Below, piece by piece: positions 35,261-39,876 of a stretch of 39,876 bases of DNA. The stretch spans positions 1-39,876 of the forward strand of contig NZ_CAJNOB010000013.1 of NCBI RefSeq assembly GCF_905250085.1, given 5' to 3'. The first letter of the stretch is position 1; each line of letters starts with the position of its first letter. This stretch comes from Candidatus Methylacidithermus pantelleriae. Lineage in GTDB: Bacteria > Verrucomicrobiota > Verrucomicrobiia > Methylacidiphilales > Methylacidiphilaceae. A program made the position numbers and the translations under genes. The notes under the pieces are model-generated. The model was not told where the DNA came from and made no database searches. It saw only the letters and a list, made by a program, of their open reading frames with translations.

Positions 35261-37790
35261 GAACCCTCGCCTGCCGCTACATGCTCCCGGTGCGATCGGT
35301 ACGGACCTCGTGGACAAAGATGCCTACAACCTGCAAGATCTATCATTTTCCTATGGAAGAATCAGCTATGCGCAATCTCTTGAGGAACCGACTCTATGCA
35401 CTTTTCCATAAGTGGTCTTATAACTGCAAAGGTCCGAAAACCTGAGAAACTGAAGCGAGTTGCCGGCTTGCCGTTCCCCGAAGTTCGTTATTCTTGGTAC
35501 CGAGTCGCCGGAGCATCCATCTCTACCCTTCCTTCTCGTAAAGCCAAAGATCCTCATGGGGTTGTCTTCTTGCCTTTGCTTTTTGCAAGTCAAAGCGGAG
35601 CCGATAACCATCTTGGGCGCCACGATCGGAAGCCATGGGAAAAGATAGACCCGCACGTGCCGGGAAGGCCACCCGTTATTCGTGCCTACAGCGGGTGGGA
35701 AAGCGGCGGCCTACCGGACCCAAGAAAACGCCGCCGCCGGTACATGGGGCCTTCGACAAAGAGACAGAATCTTTGGGAGAAGCCAACTCATTCGGTTTTT
35801 TCTTTCCCCTCTTCTTTCTTCCGTCATTCTTGTTCATCGCTTCCCCCAAGGAATGCGATTGCAATAGTTATAGTCTCTAGCAGAATCACGCGGGGGTTGT
35901 CAAAGTTTCTCCGTTGTTGCCACCTAATGCTCGTGGCAGGAGTAGATTGCCAGGCATGCGCGGGCTCACGCTGAGCCCCCGCAGGGGGGGTCAGTGGCGC
36001 TTGACCCTCCTAACTCCAGAAGTATTTGCTTGGGGATGCGCGGCCAAAAGCATTATGAATTGGGTTTTCTTCATCGAAAGATTAGCGCGATTCAGGTCGA
36101 AAGTAGCGATCCCCGGCACGCTTTGGCTTTGCCGGCTTTAAGGCCACATGAGCAGCGTCATGGCGGTCTACTTGGGTAGTGGCCCGATTGAGCGGACTAC
36201 TGCAATCGTACGCGGTCGCCACAAGATACTGGTTTCGAGGCGAGGCAGGATTTTCAATCAATCACTCAAGAAGCTCCCCGACAAGCCGCTCAAAACCCGT
36301 TCGTGAGCGAGCTTTCTCTTTTCCTCTTTCCAGCCCTGCTTGAGGCTGGCTTGTGAGCACATCTTCTCTCGGGTCACCAGCGGGGCCCTTGATTCCGGGG
36401 AACTCGTAGGAAGTGGGCTCAAGCCGGAGTTTCAGTGGCGCTTGAAACTCACCACCCTGCCTTTGCACACCGTCTGGACCGAGCAAGGAGAAAACAGGCT
36501 GTCCTGGTCGGTGAAAGGCGCGGTTTGAGCCGATGCACCACACAAAAAGGGGATAACGGAAAAACACCCAAGCGATTGCTCGGCGGGAAACGCGAAAAAG
36601 CAGGCTTACAAAAGCTATACCCGATCACTGCTTACGAGATAGGAAAAGATTGAGACTGCCAGCTGCGTACGAGTGGTGTACAAAGTTCGGCGATCCCCAG
36701 ACCAGACTCTGCAAGAAGAAGACGCTTCCATCGCCTCTCCGGGCATGGCGAAGCTGATGGATATCAACCGCCACTCTTCGTACGTCAACTTCTAGCGCTA
36801 CGAGGTATTCTAAAAGATCGACGAGCCGCACGCTCACCCCGAACCTTGCCAGAGGAGCCTGCGGCCGCCGAATGCCCGCCGGCTGCTGGATAACCGGGTC
36901 AAGGCTATAGCAATAACCTGGAAACCTAACGCGATGCACCATAGCTACGGGCGCCGTCACCTTGCCCAAACCAATAATGCGCCGATGGTGCTTATTGAGC
37001 GCGTCCATGAATCACCGGAGCTTCTCTAAAAAAAAGACTACCACCTGCTGGCCAAGCAAGAAGGACGCCCAGCGCGATTGGAACATTCGACCGTCTCTCC
37101 CTTGTCCAACGTCATCCCGTTTGCCACCGGGAACCTTTGGATCACCTATCACGGCTCCGGAGGAGTCGAACGGGCTTGTTCCCGATACGGCCCGACGTTG
37201 TGCCACCGACCCCGGGGGCCTAATGCGCACTGTTTGGCTTCTAAAATCCGTCCCGAGGTAGATCCATCGATTCCTAGGTAGGAAAAGGCGCGTTTTTTAA
37301 GCGATGTGCCCCGTGACCGAGCCATCCAAGCCCCCATAGAGCCTAACTCGTTGATGGCCAATCCTACCCCCCACGCGCTGCCCCCAATTTCCGGATACAA
37401 GTACACACAATCACGGCCAATCCGTTCCCAAGGGGATCCACCTGCGCCCTGGTGCTCTAGGACGCGCTTGTTCCGATGTGTCCCATGGTTCCACCACCAT
37501 GAACGTTGGAGCATCTCCACAAACACAGCGCCAGGCACACAACCCAAAGAACCCAGAACGGGATTTCCTCATCGTTTTGGCACTCCCTGACCCTTTTTGA
37601 TCTTCTCGCCCACCGGTGCTGGCCTAGCTTTGGATCCTGGGCAGTCTAACCCAACCCGCAGCTACGTTCACCGCCCAAGGGTAAGGACGCTGGGCAACCG
37701 GTTTCATTGCTGGAACCGGATCGCGTTCAAGTGCCGGTGAGGCAGAGGCGGCGCACGAGTGAGTGCTAGAGCTTGTTTGGCAAAATGCCG
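35261..37790. other. Long decayed stretch, content not identified
   Basis: About 2.5 kb with no intact gene on either strand. Short protein-like pieces appear, for example QWRLTLLTPEVF near 36000 and QWRLKLTTLPLH near 36430 on the plus strand, and RRIIGLGKVTAPVAMV near 36980 on the minus strand. They do not join into a recognisable protein. No direct-repeat array, tRNA or rRNA is seen. The stretch sits between the IS1634-type remnant and the second X copy and is probably eroded accessory DNA. Confidence 0.4.
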
Positions 37791-37799
37791 CGACCTGCA

Positions 37800-38540
37800 T
37801 CCGGGCAAAAAGGGCCGGCATTTGCCCGCCCGTAAAGCGCTGCATAGGCGTCCAGGCACCAAACCTGCCCGGGGTTAGCCGCAAAAACGGGTCTGCGAGG
37901 TAAAAACAAGGGGCTTACTCATGCCATTGGTTCGAGGGCCTTCTTCGGCCGGTTTGTAGCGGACCGCTTCCCGTAAACCCTGGCGCACAGGGAAACGATG
38001 AGCGTGCGCAGAGATCACCCACAATGTCCTCCGCTCCATCTCGTTGGGCTCAATGACGAGGATGGAGCGGCTCTGCACGGCTAATACCGCCCCCAGGAAT
38101 GGAAATCCCCAAGCGTACGAGCCGCTCGGGATCCTCGACCCAAATCATGCCTATCCTTGGATCAGGCAGCACGCTGATGAGACCTCTCCGGTGGCCGTTC
38201 ATTCCAGTCCGGCCTCAATGACACAACCTTTGGCGATCCGCAGCCGTTTGCTTTAGCATAAACTCGCGTCAAGCACGCCGGTTGCGTATCGGGATGGAGT
38301 TTTTGGGCGTCGCTGAACAGACGCGCGTAGAGAACGACGCCATCGGCTCGCTCCGGCCCCGCATGCACGATGACAGTTCCAATGGGCAGCCGGTCGGCCG
38401 GAAACGGGAACCGCCGCTCATTCCCCATCCGCTAAGCTGGTTTCTAACGGCTACCCTGCCGCTTGGTTCAGACAGTCAACTTCACGGGAATATCTTTTCA
38501 TGAAATACCCTTGTGGCCCATATATAATGCAGGTATTGGC
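37800..38540 (-). pseudogene. Decayed gene of unknown family ('X'), copy 2
   Basis: Paralogue of the 11300-12030 segment, on the same strand. Readable blocks in order are GPQGYFMKRYSREV near 38520, LPIGTVIVHAG near 38385-38350, DGVVLYARLF, PDPRIGMIWVEDPERLVRLG near 38150 and LAVQSRSILVIEPNEM near 38080-38035. A further block, RFGAWTPMQRFTGGQMPAL, lies near 37850. Stops and frameshifts separate them. Nucleotide similarity to copy 1 is visible directly at 38029-38086 versus 11529-11581. The family is not recognised. Confidence 0.5.
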
Positions 38541-39106
38541 ACCCCCGAGCACTGGCCTCCTCACGAGCTCGATGAAACGCTCTGTTGAGGTCGGGGAGAG
38601 AGGGAAAATCGGGTCCAAGACCAACGCTCCCTCTTTGCCAAGATCCTTTTGATGTCACAAATGGCTAGCAACGAGCTTCACCTATCCTTCTCGGGTTCTA
38701 ACTTATGCCCTCTTATACCCTACCCGAAGCACTGTGACACACGTCGCTCTGCAAGGAACGGAATGAGCCCGAGGCGGAGATGGGAACGCTTCGCTTTGAT
38801 CCCTTTGATATCGAGAGCTTTCTGCGTCGGCGTCCGACCTCTCCTCCTCCCGTTGGCGGGTGCCTATCCTTGGAAAAGCCTCTTTCTCCACGCCTACCAA
38901 GCGCAGCGCTGATAAAGCCTCTCTCAAAACCGCAGCTTCCCTTCCTTTAGCAAAGCCTACCTTCGGGCGAAACTTTGCTTTACATCGGTCTTTCGAAGGC
39001 TCGTCTTCCGAGGTGGAGAAAAGGCGTCTAGGATTTAAGCAGAGGCTGGCGCCGTTTGACATCTCTCCGCCGTGCACCTAGGATGAGGCGGTGCTTCATT
39101 TCTTGC
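38541..39106. other. Stretch between X copy 2 and the tRNA, no convincing gene
   Basis: About 560 bases. A minus-strand frame (38703-39077) includes KFRPKVGFAKGREAAVLREAL, which is helix-like, but it has no start signal or known domain. This may be more eroded element DNA. The promoter of the tRNA should lie just before 39107. Confidence 0.35.
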
Positions 39107-39178
39107 GCCGGCTTAGCTCAGCGGCAGAGCAGCGGTTTTGTAAACCGCGGGTCGTGGGTTCAAATCCCACAGCCGGCT
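39107..39178 (+). tRNA. tRNA-Thr (anticodon TGT)
   Basis: A 72-base cloverleaf. The acceptor arms GCCGGCT (39107-39113) and AGCCGGC (39171-39177) pair fully, and the discriminator base is T. The D arm contains AGCTCAGCGGCAGAGC. The anticodon stem GCGGT/ACCGC (39132-39136, 39144-39148) encloses loop TTTGTAA with anticodon TGT at 39139-39141, which reads ACA threonine codons. The T arm holds GTGGGTTCAAATCCCAC. CCA is not encoded. It borders the second decayed region, and tRNA 3' ends are common integration sites, but no duplicated 3' end was found in the window. Confidence 0.96.
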
Positions 39179-39876
39179 CTTAGATCTCACACGAGATAGG
39201 GAAGGAATTTCGTCCGCTAGCTAAAGCGTAACTCATTGTGCACGGAGACTGCCCACGGGTGACTTTTGGAGACCCAAAAGGTAGATCGGGCACGGCTTTT
39301 CTTTTCTGCGCTCCCACGGTGAGACATCGTGGAATTTGATGCCGCACCCAGTGGGGGATCACTCCCTCCCCACTGGTTGATGCCCTCTGGTCAGGGCGGA
39401 TGAGAAATAGCGATGGATATTTGGCGGCAATGGCTTGCTACAGGATGGGGTAGAAGTTCGCGTTACGAGCTATGTTTGCTGAAAACTGGCCATTTTGGTG
39501 GTCGCTTAAGAGGTAGGAGAGGCACTTTTGAAAAAAATGCCGTGACAATTGTGAGTAATCTTTTTGTGCAACGGAGAGCTTTTATGGAGGCTCCTATGGA
39601 GGGAATGGGGTAAGGATAAGAGATGGTTCTCCGCACGGCGCGGCTTCGTCCGAAAGATCAGTCGGAGGGGGAAGAGGTTCGCTTGGGGAAAAGCGATTGG
39701 GTACACGGGAAAGTCAAGGAGTGACGGGTTAAGAGCTTGGGACGCAAGGATGGATGAGAGGGGAATTGGGGTCGGTGGAGGGGGTTGCTTGGCCGGAAGC
39801 TTCTTACCCCTTTCGGGGAGGGGGGAGCCGAAGGAGTCGGCGGTTCGGGGCCCAGCGCTTTCTGGCTAGATATGTG
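39179..39876. other. Terminal stretch, no convincing gene
   Basis: Apart from the hairpin cluster listed separately and a small ATCTC-ACAC-GAGAT hairpin at 39184-39197, nothing is recognised. Short plus-strand frames (39413-39613 and 39564-39869) are Arg/Gly-rich without a ribosome site or motif and look like chance frames in GC-rich DNA. The next gene probably lies beyond the window. Confidence 0.4.
39314..39397. other. Three tandem hairpins, possible structured RNA
   Basis: Hairpin A pairs CCACG (39314-39318) with CGTGG (39328-39332). Hairpin B is a perfect 9-bp stem, CCAGTGGGG (39348-39356) with CCCCACTGG (39368-39376), around an 11-base loop. Hairpin C pairs GCCCT (39382-39386) with AGGGC (39393-39397). 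They follow one another within 84 bases and lie about 135 bases after the tRNA. No known riboswitch or ncRNA consensus was recognised, and strand is not certain. Confidence 0.4.

Noticed and set aside
35950-38540. Possible remnants of CRISPR type III RAMP genes
   Set aside because: A few fragments (QWRLTLLTPEVF) recall RAMP-like strands, but no glycine-rich loop, cas gene or repeat-spacer array could be shown. Too weak to report as a feature.
39413-39869. Group II intron or further coding sequence after the hairpin cluster
   Set aside because: No domain V hairpin, no reverse transcriptase motif and no plausible ribosome site; the open frames look random.

Overview
The window looks like a bacterial chromosome segment from the Verrucomicrobiota, possibly near the acidophilic methanotroph group (Methylacidiphilales and relatives). 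This rests on gene content: a verrucomicrobial-type LolA-like lipoprotein-sorting protein, a small HPC-x-L-C protein beside a TonB receptor, an NfeD/NfeD/FloA set, a GatCAB amidotransferase and an archaeal/eukaryotic-like ProRS. The lineage is an inference; no rRNA is present to settle it.

Layout. 1-7.6 kb holds ordinary single genes: a SAM methyltransferase, a LolA-like protein overlapping SfsA (minus strand), the valine-pyruvate aminotransferase AvtA (divergent from SfsA), a Sel1-repeat membrane protein and an AI-2E family permease. 7.6-12.2 kb is a decayed stretch with no intact gene. It contains a frameshifted TnpB-related gene and, just upstream of it on the same strand, a frameshifted gene of unknown family ('X'). 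12.3-16.0 kb holds the small HPC-x-L-C protein, a large TonB-dependent outer-membrane receptor and a convergent four-helix membrane protein. 16.4-20.2 kb is a compact plus-strand operon: panD, long NfeD protease, short NfeD, FloA flotillin and a small basic protein. 20.4-24.4 kb is a minus-strand block: gatC-gatA-gatB followed by a YkuD L,D-transpeptidase lipoprotein. ProRS is divergent from gatC. 26.2-30.5 kb is an opgG / small membrane protein / opgH operon for periplasmic glucans. 31.2-32.9 kb is a lone cytochrome b / molybdopterin-oxidoreductase fusion. 33.0-39.1 kb is a second decayed stretch with a truncated second copy of the TnpB-related gene, an IS1634-type transposase remnant and a second copy of X. 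It ends at an intact tRNA-Thr(TGT). The last 0.7 kb has three tandem hairpins and no convincing gene.

How the genes fit together. Most intact genes serve the cell envelope or translation: TonB receptor, OpgG/OpgH, L,D-transpeptidase, LolA-like protein, NfeD/FloA microdomains, and GatCAB plus ProRS. Gene packing inside operons is tight (ATGA/GTGA overlaps). The two decayed regions share two paralogous segments in the same orientation and the same order (X, then TnpB-related). This suggests an old duplicated or twice-inserted element that has since eroded. It is the least explained structure in the window.
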